NCBI GenBank assembly: GCA_030762935.1
Contig: CM060900.1
Location: 286,102,784-286,166,783 of the forward strand
DNA: 64,000 nt
Reading direction: 5' to 3'
From: Hymenopus coronatus
Lineage: Eukaryota; Arthropoda; Insecta; Mantodea; Hymenopodidae
Shown: positions 46,131-57,030 of the stretch, piece after piece
How the letters are laid out: each line of letters opens with the position of its first letter
How positions within the stretch are numbered: position 1 is the first letter of the stretch
Notes under the pieces: model-generated
What the model was told of the DNA's origin: nothing
What the model saw: the letters and a program-made list of their open reading frames with translations, nothing else
The model's database searches: none
Program-made: the position numbers and the translations under genes

Positions 46131-46540
46131 GCAATTGCTGAGATTTCAATAAGATAAACTACAATATATATAAAAGGGTGGCTACTGATGAGACTGTTCT
46201 GCATTTCAAAACTGTTTTTTTTTTTTCTGTTTGCTTGTTTTCTTTGTGTTTTCACATCTGATAGGTGATTCTAAACGAGTTTTTTGTGCTGAATTCGAAA
46301 ATGATCCCCATTTTCTACCATCCGTCAGGTTTTCAAAATATTCATTAATAACTAGAAATGGAACTATAACTTACTCAGAACTTGTTATTTGTCACTAATT
46401 ATCATTACTTAATATTAACTAATAATTATAATCACATTCTTAACCATATGTCAATATTGCATTTCAAATTTTCTACTTTTTGACCTTCTCGTATGTTTTT
46501 CAGTACAGTCCCTTTGTAACATTCAGCATTAGTCAGCCAC
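46131..46540. other. AT-rich DNA
   Basis: Poly(T) at 46217-46226; no gene recognised. Confidence 0.45.
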
Positions 46541-46544
46541 CATA

Positions 46545-47196
46545 TTAATACTCCACTTTCCTTGATACCTCTTTTCCACAGTTTTTTATATTCTGGTGAA
46601 ATCTTTCACCCTGTTCCTCACTAAAATCTCCTAAATTATTAGGTAAATCACTTTGATGGGAATGGAGGAAATGTACTTTGACACTAATGTTGCAACCAAT
46701 CTGTTTGAAATTGTATAACACCACTTGCATTGTCAACATAATTTGGTACTGTTTTATTTCCAAGGACATCTCTAAAAGCATTCTAGGCATCCTTCACCTC
46801 TGGACTCATAGCATTCTGGAACTGACTGTCCATCAGTTTTCGAATTTGTGGGCCAACAAATAAGCCAGCTTTCATGTTTATAGCATATTGAAGGAAATGC
46901 AACATAAAGGTATTTAAAGCACTCACTTTTTTATTTAGAGTTTTCAAAAATTGTTGCATTAAATCTAATTTTACATGGAGAAGTGGCAACAATACTTTTA
47001 AGGGATCAGTAAGAAGTTCACTTCTTATATTTTCTTCACCCGGTATTAACAAATTCTTAAGGTGCTACTATTCCCTTTTCCAGTGTAATGACCTAGCTTT
47101 TCTATCTCATTCACATAAGAAACAAGGGTATTTTGTGAAACCTGCCTGCTGACCAAGTAATAGCCAAATAATCTTGAAATCTCCACGGACTAAATA

Positions 47197-47261
<65 letters not shown>

Positions 47262-48040
47262 TTGTCACATACAATTTACAGACTGGCCATAAGTGGTTTT
47301 CGTACTGTAGTTTTTGTAACAAAAACTTTAAAATTTCATGTCTCCTTTAAAATAAAAGAGTGGGCTACAGGAATGGAAGGATAAATGTTTCCATTATCTA
47401 GCAGAACACCTTTAAGACTTTTTTTAAGAAGAATTTGTGAAGAGCCTGCACTCTTTGGAATTATAGTTTATGTTTTAAATTTGAAGACACGGGATGTCTT
47501 GGCAATCCACCAAATTTTCTTCTTCCGGAAAAAAAAAAGAAAAGTTCCTTCTCACGATGTTTGTACCATGAAAAATATGTGCCCTCAGCCAATACATTTT
47601 TTTCTTTGAACCTAGAGCCTAGCAGTTATGCTGAATCTTTAGGCAAATGTAAATCCCTCACTAAATCATTAAGCTCACTTTGGTTAATACATCTATCATG
47701 ATCAGAATTATCTGGTTCATAATATGATCCACTGGAGGCCCAGTTTCAGATTCAGGGTGTAAGGGAGCCGCAATATCAGGACCATGAGGTACGGGCCGAA
47801 TGACAGAGGGAATTTTAGGATATAGGTACAATACCCTACTTGATTTTAGCATTTTATCCTGCTATCTTACTGTGAAAAAATGACAATCGTCTCCATGATT
47901 TGTAATTTCCTCCAAGTTATAGGGATACTAAAGGCAATGACTTCTGTTTTCCTTTTTCCAACTCCGTAACTCTGCAACACAACTACGACACACTTTGTGA
48001 GGGCACCAAGATTTATACTGGTCTCCTAACTTAATGCCAA
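46545..48040 (-). pseudogene. Decayed gene of a transposon-associated arthropod family
   Basis: Read right to left on the minus strand. First comes a Cys/His-rich region, SWCPHKVCRSCVAELRSWKKE (about 48015-47955), followed by GDDCHFF (about 47895). Then PKIPSVIRPVPHG (about 47815-47780), a degraded middle with LLDNGNIYPSIPVAHS (about 47412-47362) and WLLLGQQAGFTKYPCFLC (about 47165-47110). The C-terminal part reads LLPLLHVKLDLMQQFLKTLNKK and GLFVGPQIRKLM, then KQIGCNISVKVHFLHSHQSDLPNNLGDFSEEQGERFHQNIK (given here as separate motifs GCN..VK.HFLHSH and EEQGERFHQ). I remember this motif order from many repeated, uncharacterised arthropod proteins that look transposon-derived; no function is known to me. 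Stops, frameshifts and an AAT tract break it. Confidence 0.7.
47196..47262. repeat. (AAT)n microsatellite inside the pseudogene
   Basis: About 21 perfect AAT units in the region coding between the VAHS and GQQ motifs of the minus-strand pseudogene. It is in a frame giving poly-Tyr on the minus strand and poly-Asn on the plus strand. Confidence 0.95.
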
Positions 48041-48960
48041 AATATTGAAATTAAGTTTTCTTTACAAAAGCTGTTATGTTCTGTTTGTTTTACTAACGTC
48101 TATGACCCACATGTATAGCAGAACAGATTTGGATCATTTACAAAACCACGTTTCGACATTTCTAAGAAACAAAACTATTATGTTGTACAGAAAAATGAGA
48201 ACTCACACACTTCACGTTTACACAACGCAAGACTCACCTCCAATTTTAAAACAACCTTTAAAATGCGATAGGTTTCCTATCTCAGAAAGGAAATCCTTAG
48301 CCTGTTAAGCTGGACTGCACTTCGCTGTATACAGGGACCCGCTGTCGGTTCTCTAATGCATTGTGTGTTTTAATTAGCAAACTCTAAGAATAAATATTTC
48401 ATTCAGTTAATTTCTATCGCCTGAGGCACTTAACATTTCAGCTTCCTGTTTGTAGATAAGATGAATACACACAGATAAACATCCCCAAGAATAACAACGG
48501 ATACCTTAAACCCCTATTCATTATAAAGAGAAGACACATTTTTCTACGGACCTAAGGCGGATATAGTTTGTAGGCTTTTAATAAATATAAAGATAATAGT
48601 TGTATTCTTTCATACATTAACTACTAAAATTAAAATTATAAGTTATTGAGCATTTCTAGCAAACGATAAGCACACTGTAACATTGCTTCAGTACGTACAT
48701 TACGAGAAATATTCGAAACTTAAAATTTTGAATTGTAAAAAATTCTACCGTGATACGCGAATACAATTTCCTTCTTTGTAATCAGTGTGACATTATGATT
48801 CATAAACGCTCATTTATTTCAAAAAAAGAAATCCATGCAGAACGGTGTTATCGCTTAGAGGGAAACCGAAGTGTGCATTCCACTCTTTCAAACTGGTACG
48901 CGTGTTTTAATCGAGAGACATGCATTTTAGAGGTAATAAAAGTCTTGAAGTAGTATTTAA
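48041..48960. other. AT-rich DNA, no gene recognised
   Basis: No motif seen in the frames 48045-48308 or 48750-48953. Confidence 0.45.
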
Positions 48961-48975
48961 ATGCATGCTTATTAT

Positions 48976-49265
48976 CATTTTTATTGTTATTATTACTATT
49001 ATTATTATTATTATTATTACGCTGTTGTTGGTAGTAGGAGTGGTAGCATTGGTAGTATTGAAAGTGGTAGTGGTGGTGGTGGTGGTGGTGGTTATGGTGA
49101 TGGTAGTGGTGGTGGTAGTAGTAGTATTATTGTTATAATAATGAATTATTATTAATTATTATTAGTAGTAGTATTAGTATTTATTATTAATTATTCATTT
49201 CGTCCTCTTCTTCTACCTCTTGTTCTTCCTCTTCTTGCGGAGATTATGAGATTATTATTATCATC
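48976..49265. repeat. Compound triplet repeats (ATT)n, (GGT)n, (AGT)n
   Basis: ATT-rich at 48976-49018, GTT/AGT, then GGT-rich 49063-49115, then AGT/ATT again, then a CTT/CCT-rich stretch near 49203-49237. Strand asymmetry is strong: the plus strand is G/T-rich for about 120 bp. Confidence 0.9.
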
Positions 49266-49640
49266 ATCAACAACCTTAATCAGAATACACAGCTTTGCTT
49301 TTCTTATATATGGTTATCTGCTTATTAAAATTCAGCTTATTCTGTTCAGGATTGAAGGAATCTAAATACATGAATACGTTGTCATGAAAATACCATGAAT
49401 TAAATATTTCATATGTCGCTATTATTTCCTGGTTTAATATTTTGATGTGCAAAATTAGGCGATTGTCTCTTCCTAATATGTCAATTAGGCTACCAGATAT
49501 CCTATGCACACGCACGGGCAAGTGCTTCATTAGGTGACAATTTCAATTGTAAAAGTTAATTTGAATGCTGGAGATTAAAATGCATGTGTCTTAAATGTTA
49601 ACAGAAATAAAATGTGTGAAAAAAGCACATTATCCGAGTA
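49266..49640. other. AT-rich DNA, no gene recognised
   Basis: A minus-strand frame 49276-49530 has no recognisable motif. Confidence 0.45.
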
Positions 49641-49642
49641 AT

Positions 49643-49725
49643 TCACCTACCCGAGATTCGGACCCGGACCATCTTGAATGTGAGACAGACACGCTACCTC
49701 CAAGCTACTGAGGTGAGCTTACAGG
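49643..49725 (-). mobile_element. tRNA-derived SINE head
   Basis: On the minus strand: TAGCTTGGAGGTAGCGTG (A box region), about 30 nt later GGTCCGGGTCCGAATCTCGGG (B box). The A box is preceded by CACCTCAG where a tRNA acceptor stem would start, and the opposite stem CGGGTAGGTGA does pair partly with it. It could be an old tRNA pseudogene; SINE is more likely given the other families here. Confidence 0.55.
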
Positions 49726-51535
49726 CATTTATTAAGTGCCTTAGTGCCATAGACATGTAAGCATTTCCTTCGGGAAAAACATGTAAACTTGACATATACA
49801 GGATATTTCGAAACGACATCGAAGCAAGATGTAGACGTTGTTCAGATCATATGTGAGACGAAAATATAGTTTCAGTGTCAATAAGCGGCACATGATCAAA
49901 ACGCTTCATAATTAGCAAGGATTAGGAAGTTTAACAGGAACAAAGCCAAGCGCCTGGCCTCACTACTAGAAGTAACTCGGGTAGGTTGATCAGCTTTCTT
50001 TCGCAGGGTATTCGTCAACATAACGACTGGCTGCACAATGATTAGCTCACACTAAGCTCCTTGTCTTATGAAACCCCACTAAACCTTTAGTTATTTGTTT
50101 ATACTTCTAATATTTATAAACGTAACAGATAAGGAATGAAAGTAAAATTACTGGGAAAATAAGCTGAGATACATACGCCCCTAATACAATGTTTTAGAGG
50201 CAATTTAAGAGCTATGCGCATGGGAATGATTTTCCGAAGTTATACTTTTTTGTACGCATGCTTTTGAAAATTGCAGTGTGATTGCATTATTACTTAGTTC
50301 ATAAGTATACCAAATTTTATTAACATTGGATAAATAGTCCTAAGACTATAACTTATATTATACAATTTTATGTAAATATGTCATATGATCAAAATGTACC
50401 ACGCCTCTCATAATTTTTAAAAAAAAAATTGGTTGCAATTTTTTTTTTTTTTTTTTTTTTTTTGCAATTGAAGCTTTGAATCGTAAGAAAATAGTATAAA
50501 GATATTTTAAATAAATTTGATGAGCGAATCATGAAATACTTTATACACCTATAAGAAAATAATAATGCTTAAAATTAACCTCTTTTTAAAGAAAAAATAC
50601 TATCGGTATCAGCATTTATTTGTCCTGCTGAATGTTACTATGGATACCTGTGAACTTTCTGAAAATTTGTAATGGAATTTAAACAAAAACTGAGACGCTG
50701 AAAAATTTTGGTGTGAAAATATAGTTTTGAGAAAACCACTGTCTTATAGAGTATCATGCTATGAAACGGAATTATACGATATTTAATTGGCTGTAGAGCC
50801 AATAGAAACGGGACTACATTTAAATGTTGATAGTCAATGGATGCCCAAAGACTCTAATATCTATATGCTACAAAAATATTTTCAATGTTTTTGACTGATT
50901 GAGGTCATATGAGGAGCATCAAAACGTGTAATGTCCGTTAATGCAAATTTTTCAGAAGAAGCAGAAAACTTATAGCTACTAAAGTATTCAATAAAATGTA
51001 ATGCAATTTTCCCAGTTAGTTCCGTATTAGAATACTGAGTTAGATTACTGGTATCAATAGATCAATATTTTATTAGGGACGTTAGAAATTTCATGTATGT
51101 TTTGGACAATATACGTTTTGATCCACCATATAGGATATTGTATATTTTGATGTGTTTACTGTATTTCTACTGTGATAAACTGCATTTGTTTTAATGCCTA
51201 AAATGTAAACTACAGCATTAGATTATCAATCACTTCAAATGGTGCCTAGAACAAAATGTTACTATGCGAAATTTTACTTTCGATTACATCGAATTTACGG
51301 TACTTAGAAGAATATAAAATTAATAATCCCCAAGGAATTCAACGAGCATTTATCAATACAATAATTTGTTATAGGCAGAATACTACTGTCTACAATAAAT
51401 ATAATACATTTTGTCCAGTCCAGGTTCTTAATTTAAACAATCACAATCGGTATGTTCAGGAGAGCTGCTGCTGCTGTTGCTGCTGCATGAAACCCCTAAA
51501 GCCCATGAAATAAACATTAGCTCTTCTTCTTCTTT
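49726..51535. other. AT-rich DNA, no gene recognised
   Basis: Poly(T) at 50440-50463; CTG/TGC triplets at about 51463-51485. A TATACAGGATATTTC sequence near 49795 resembles the transposon terminus at 18935, but nothing around it supports an element. Confidence 0.45.
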
Positions 51536-51689
51536 TCAATTTTCACCAAATCTTAAAGTGAGCCTTCATCCTTTTTCTCTTTCTTTACCTTGCTCAATTA
51601 TGGAAGAGCAGGTCTTTCAGTTTCTGAAAACGTAATTTATATTCTTATGCCCACGTTTGCCAGTGTTGTGAAGGGTCATCAAAATAATA

Positions 51690-52495
51690 TCAATGCTCTG
51701 TTTTAAATTCTACTTCCTGATCACTGGCCCTGTTCAATTTTGACTTTTTCAAAATTATTATTTTTACTTCACTGATACCGTCTACCATTTTCCAAGTCTT
51801 TGACAGTTCTTTATAATCCTTAAGCTCCCAGTCTTTTGAAATAACCCTAGTATCCCTTATTTCGTCATAAATCTGTACATATTTTTCTAGATCGAAAATT
51901 TCCGTAATTTGGCGCAGTTTTCCCTCCACTATACCGAATACCCTATCTGCAGGTAAAAAAGAATGCCCTTGAACTGGAAAATGTAGGTGTACACCCCTTA
52001 CATGTGTCGGAGAACTCTTCACCAGCCAAATGCAACGGCATGAATCAGATGTTGATTTTTATTTTGGCCATCGCATCCATCAGCAAAGAGTCGGAGAGAT
52101 GTGGCGGTCTGGTCAAACTATGTTTTAGAAAGAAAATCAGTGAGGGCACCCTTCCGCTTGAGTTTCATTCCATACATAGAGAACAGGTTTTGTAGGTTCT
52201 ATCTTTGTAACATAAAAACTATAAAATGCTATTTGTCGGGCATAATATGCTTCTCCAATATTTAGTTTTGGAAGACGCTGGACTTGCTGCAAGTCAAAAG
52301 CAAATGTTTTACTTCCATGTGGTGATTGTTTCATTAATAAATAACACAACACACACACACATATACACACGTACCCATAAAACAGAACAAGACACTGCTG
52401 CTATACTCTCAGTTTTACTCTCCTTTATAATAAGGATTTTCCTGGAACTATGTCAAACAACGCAAGACGGCAACAACGCAGAATAATGTTTTAAA
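51690..52495 (-). pseudogene. DUF7869-like transposon-associated gene remnant
   Basis: Minus strand. From about 52320: KTFAFDLQQVQRLPKLNIGEAYYARQIAFYSF and VLYVWNETQA (motifs separated by short gaps), then stops, then SPTHVRGVHLHFPVQGHSFLPADRVFGIVE (about 52016-51930, shown here as VRG..LHFP and GHSFLPADRVFG). The order FDLQQ…LP.L..G.a.Y.RQ…vWnE..A…GHSf.p.DR.Fg is that of the uncharacterised domain annotated DUF7869 in many repeated arthropod proteins. About 60 residues including the expected Asp/Cys block between these parts are scrambled by stops near 52030-52140. The name rests on memory, not on a search. Confidence 0.62.
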
Positions 52496-54389
52496 CTATT
52501 GTAGGCAATGAAACAAATTGCATGTGGCAGAGGCACCAATATAAATGAATTACAAATAAAGTAATAGTTTATTTGTAGAAATTATATATGTTTATTCAAT
52601 CACACAGATGGACAATATATGATTTGTCTTAACCGCTCATTCTCAACACGTTATTTCAATGGTACAATATCCATATAGGTTAAATCTGACGCGGAAACAT
52701 GTAGAGCATGTAAAATATTACACGAAACTGTATAAAACTCAATTTTGTTCAGAAGTGGACAATATACGTTTTGATTGGTTGCTCCTCATATATTAACTCC
52801 GTGTTCCTTAACGTTAGTGATCTTGAGCATGGAGTTAAAGAACTTATGAAGACGAGACAAGAATACTCTTGAGGATACTATCAAAGGATTGTAGATAAAA
52901 TAGCAATTCCTTTTACAGTGAAACAACATTAATTTACTGCATTAGCTCCAAATACTAAATTACGCATTTGTACATTTAACGGCAAGTTATTGTTGACCAC
53001 CGTATAAGTCATTGAGAGTTTACTATTAGAATAATTAAAAACTGATTGGGATACTAAGTGCTTGATACTTGATTGGAACGAAATAAGTATGCTTCAAATT
53101 TTACAAGCTCGAAACTGTCCGAATCGCAACTTTTGCCCTTCAGTTGTAGAATAGGTTTGCAGATAAGACACAAGGAGATATCCATTTGTTTTCATAACAA
53201 TGCTTTACAAGAACATCCTCTGAGGTGCGAGTATGTTGGCATCATAAGTGCCTTGTGTGCGCTTCCTAATCTCAAAATGATGTAACTTGCAGTATTACAT
53301 AAAAACATTCCTAAAAGAGTTTCAAATTTTTGACATTAAAATTCGGACAATTATATCAGCTATAAAACTGTCATATTCGTTCGGTATTCTTTAGAAACAA
53401 ACTATGTAAAAGGTCTACCGGGATACAAAAGCGACATTAGAAAAATAAATGAAGCTCTTTAAAACTTGATTATATTAGAAAGAACTGGAATTAAACACCA
53501 GAGGTTCTTGGTAAAATTTCCTATTTTGCATTAATAACTCATTTTCTCAATGTGATGTGGAGCAAAGTTAAGGATGTTGATGTTAACAACGCTTAATCGA
53601 AATGTTATTTGTACGTAGCTATACTACACCTGTGATAACAGGGCAAGAAATAGATAATAATTTTACGTTTGCATATATTTCTAATGGTCACAATCGTGAA
53701 GTAATCTGAAAGAACCCTAGGAGAGAATAACTTTCAGCAAACAAAAAGTACACAAGTCTAATGCAAATTTTAATGACTGCAGTATATTTTTGAGTATCAA
53801 ACGCATATAATCTTAGCAACCATTTTAAGACAGAAGGTTCCTAGTGATTCACCAAAATAATTATATGATACAGAGAGACGTTCATTATCCGAAGGAAATC
53901 TACATCTTTATTTCCAGCTAAGCCTTTATTCCATACCCGTGGTAAAATGCATTAATAATTCCTATACCAGAACAAAACTTTCATTCCACGCTTCTGACGC
54001 AATCGACTAATTGCAACCAGGTCACAGGACGGAAGTGTTGGAACAAGCAATACGTTGCAATGAACATTGGAATAAAGAATGAACAACAACCTTAAAGCGC
54101 GTTCCAACACTGCCGCTCTACTTAGAACGACTCTTAAAACTGGGAAAGTTGGATTCGTATAGAGTCCGTAAATACTAAAGACAGTTAATTTTCACACTAC
54201 GAAGACCTACGACAATAGTAACGCGACAATAGTCGATAACAACGCTTTTGGACCGCATATTAATATGGTAACATTTATTTTCAACCTTCTTCAGTATACG
54301 TACATCCTAGAGAGTGCTTAATGAAACATACACTACCATGCAACAATTAAAAATGAAGTTCTACAAGGAATTTCATTGTGCGTCACACA
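52496..54389. other. AT-rich DNA, no gene recognised
   Basis: No coding motif or repeat assigned. Confidence 0.45.
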
Positions 54390-55225
54390 AAGTATAGTAC
54401 AAAAGAATATATAAAAGAAAGTCGAGTTAGTTACACTATTTATAACCCAAGAACGGCTGAACCGATTTGGTAGAAATCGGTGGGGAGGTACCTTAGAATC
54501 AGGAGACGGACATAGGATACTTTATCCCGTTTCCGTGGGACGTCACATAAAACGTCGTATAACAAAACGCAACAGATAGAAAAACGCATTGTTGTCTATG
54601 GTGTTTGTTTCGAGTTTGTATTAACTTATTGTGCCGATATTATCATTAACAATGCCGCGACCAAGACAAGCGAATCTTCCCTGACAAAGCCGTAATGCAA
54701 CTAGGATTCGAAACATTGCGAATGAAATTGGACGTGAAGAGCAACTATCCAAGTACATTTTTAAACTCCTTGGATGTGCCTGGCTTACCACCGCACAATT
54801 TACGACTAAAGGTTGGCTCCGTGGTAATCATGCTTCGAAACATAAACCAATCAAAACTGTGCAACGGAAGGCGTTTGGTGGTAAGTGAATTGATGAACAA
54901 TGTGATTTACGCGACGATACTCAAAGGAAAATTCGAAGGTGAGGAAGTTCCCATTCCGAGGATCCCGATGATCCCAGCCGATTTTCCGTTTGAGTTTAAA
55001 CGACTTCAATTTCCGATCCGTCTTGCATTCGCCATGACCATTAACAAATCACAAGGCCAATCCTTGAACATTTGTGGTCTGAATCTAAAAAATCCATGTT
55101 TTTCCCCATGGTCAATTATATGTGGCATGTTCACGGGTCGGAAGACCATCTGCATTATTTGTTCTTGCGCCTGATAATAAAACAAGAAATGTGCACTCAA
55201 TAGCTCTCTTAAGGAAACATGTTTA
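54390..55225 (+). mobile_element. Internally deleted Helitron
   Basis: The 5' part has AAAAGAAAGTCGAGTTAGTT and AACGGCTGAACCGATTTGG, landmarks of insect Helitron 5' regions. ATGCCGCGACCAAGACAAGC (54652-54671) is the start of a typical Rep/helicase protein (MPRPRQAN). Within about 40 bp the sequence jumps to the last part of the helicase (54720 on), so almost the entire Rep domain and most helicase motifs are deleted. The 3' end with CTRR and hairpin was not identified; it may lie near 55230-55490. Confidence 0.72.
54695..55200 (+). pseudogene. Helitron Pif1-like helicase, C-terminal remnant
   Basis: The 159-codon frame carries FLNSLDVPGLPPHNLRLKVG, SVVIMLRNIN, LCNGRRLVV, IPRIPMIP and LAFAMTINKSQGQSL (motif V/VI region of Pif1-type helicases) near residues 105-125, then NICGLNL. 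After NPCF near 55087-55100 a single-base shift moves the expected end to another frame, where LAPDNKT…NVHSIAL can be followed to about 55215. The helicase would unwind DNA at rolling-circle transposition; this fragment lacks the ATP-binding motifs. Confidence 0.8.
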
Positions 55226-55496
55226 TAGTCTTTACTATCAATGACGTTTGTATTTAATGATTATCTCATGTTCTGCCACTACTTCACTTGGAAATTTGTA
55301 ACTCGAATTGCGATACCGTTTATTGCATATTGCTCTATTTCTTATTGCTATGTTTAACCATTTATATGTGTTCTTGTTAGGTTTGTATTTGTTAAGCTTT
55401 GTCCATGAGGCAGCCTTACAATAAAGGAAGCTACAACATAAAAAATCCAATCCACATTCCCAAAATATGCAAACTTCAATAAAATCTTCCAGAATA

Positions 55497-55925
55497 TAGA
55501 CATCTTTAGAGGCTATTCCCAGAAAATTCAAGATACAAACTTCATTAGGCATGTAAATATCTTAAATATAAGATATTTTAAGCAAAGTCGTTAGTCATTT
55601 TTGAGAAAATAAAAATTTTCGAAAAAAGTTCCATGTAAAAGATATTTGGGGTGGGGGATTTTCTTGAAAATCTTCGTGTCGCATCCTTGGAAGATAACCA
55701 AAGCTAAATACCAAGTTTGGTATTAAACGGTCTTTTCGTTTTTGAGCTGTGCTGTCCACACACACACACACACACACACACGAGCCTTTTTCCAAAAATG
55801 CTTCTTTTGGATTCACGAGGACCCAAAACATGTATTTCCGGTGAAATCTCGGTGTCGAATTTTTGGGTGCAATACAGTACCTTCTGTATACACCATGTAC
55901 ATGGTACGTGTAGAGAAAGTAAAAT
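55497..55925 (+). mobile_element. Hairpin-ended repeat family, 5'-truncated copy 3
   Basis: Matches the right half of the 14.9-16.9 kb elements: CATCTTTAGAGGCTATTCCCAGAAAATTCAA, ATGTAAATATCTT, CTTCGTGTCGCATCCTTGG, TTTTCGTTTTTGAGC, CGGTGAAATCTCGGTG (shown in pieces), and the terminal palindrome around CCATGTACATGG with GTGTAGAGAAAGTAAAA at 55908-55924. The TCCACACACAC position expanded to (CA)n at 55757-55781. It starts abruptly at 55497, just after Helitron-derived or unknown sequence. Confidence 0.7.
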
Positions 55926-56985
55926 GGGAAAGAAGATTTTTACGTATGCAGATTTTAACTTTAGTACCCAGATCCCATATTCCTTTAAGATGCAAATTTC
56001 ACAATTCTCTACCATACTGCTCTTTATCTGTATGATTCTTTGAACATAGATTCTGTTTTGGTTTATTGGTGGAGGTTCTAATTGTTTTCATCCTTTTCGT
56101 TTTAGGTACATACTGTCATATGGCACCAGGTAAGAGTGGTGGTACATTCATGGATATATATAACACTGCTAAATAATATTGAGAAAATCATAACACATTA
56201 CACTGTCATTCCATATCTAAATCTTTCAGAGGATGATACATTTATTTTTGGGTAAATTTTGCATGTCTGAGTTTTAATGCATTTGTATGAGGGTATAAAA
56301 ACCTCTAACTGTCTAATAAAGGTAATACAATCAGAATTAGTACATGGGGCAAGTTTTTTAAACTTGCTCCTTTGGTAAGTCAATACTCCTAAAAACAGTG
56401 CATACAGAACCAGTTACACAAATTGTAGAATAAGAATAATATAACTGAATGTGCAAACATTATAAAACCCATGTTTTATGTGTAACGAGTTTAACGAATA
56501 AAAGCTGTTTATTCCTAAACATATTGATATTTGTTTTCCTATCTTTCTATAATATCCAGATCATTATCTCTAATTCATGTACCAAGAATTTCGTACCAAC
56601 AGCTTCATTCTAAACAGTGTTGTATTTTTAAATAACCAGGGTTGTTCTCAACTCCCTTCAGGGTATTTTAAGTTGATGTTTTAAAAAATATGCTAAACAA
56701 AGCAAAGCGATTCTTATCGTCAGACAAAATATTTGAAGTTTTTTTTCCATAATACACGGCATGCCATGATTCTTACTGATTTAACCGTCATAGGACAATC
56801 AACGAACATGGACATTTATTGGCACGAGCGCTTATAAGAGTATCAACTGTGTTTCTAATGAAATACCAAACTACATACAATAGCTAGAGAGAAAAATAAA
56901 TGCGTAGTTAAAGGAATTCATTAATGCTTAACTGAGTTAATTATGAGGCCATTTCATGTCTGCCGCAGTGAACTGTCATACTGTA
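55926..56985. other. AT-rich DNA, no gene recognised
   Basis: The phrase TTTTAGGTACATACTG…GGCACCAGGTAAGAG near 56100-56130 resembles a small exon with AG and GT borders, but there is no supporting coding context. Confidence 0.45.
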
Positions 56986-56989
56986 GGCT

Positions 56990-57030
56990 CGCGCGCGCGC
57001 GCGCGCACACACACACACACACACACATAC
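56990..57030. repeat. (GC)n-(AC)n alternating purine-pyrimidine tract
   Basis: CGCGCG… for about 18 bp passing directly into ACACAC… for about 22 bp. Such tracts can adopt the left-handed Z form. Confidence 0.95.

Noticed and set aside
49790..49830. Second transposon terminus matching the one at 18935
   Set aside because: Only TATACAGG and TTTC are shared; flanking sequence does not match and no pair of ends can be made.
55717..56043. Several overlapping ~100-codon frames on both strands
   Set aside because: They lie in the hairpin-element copy with a (CA)n tract; no frame is conserved in the copies at 15.5 and 16.8 kb.
56100..56130. Micro-exon with AG and GT borders
   Set aside because: A 20-nt match to splice-site consensus without coding context is expected by chance.
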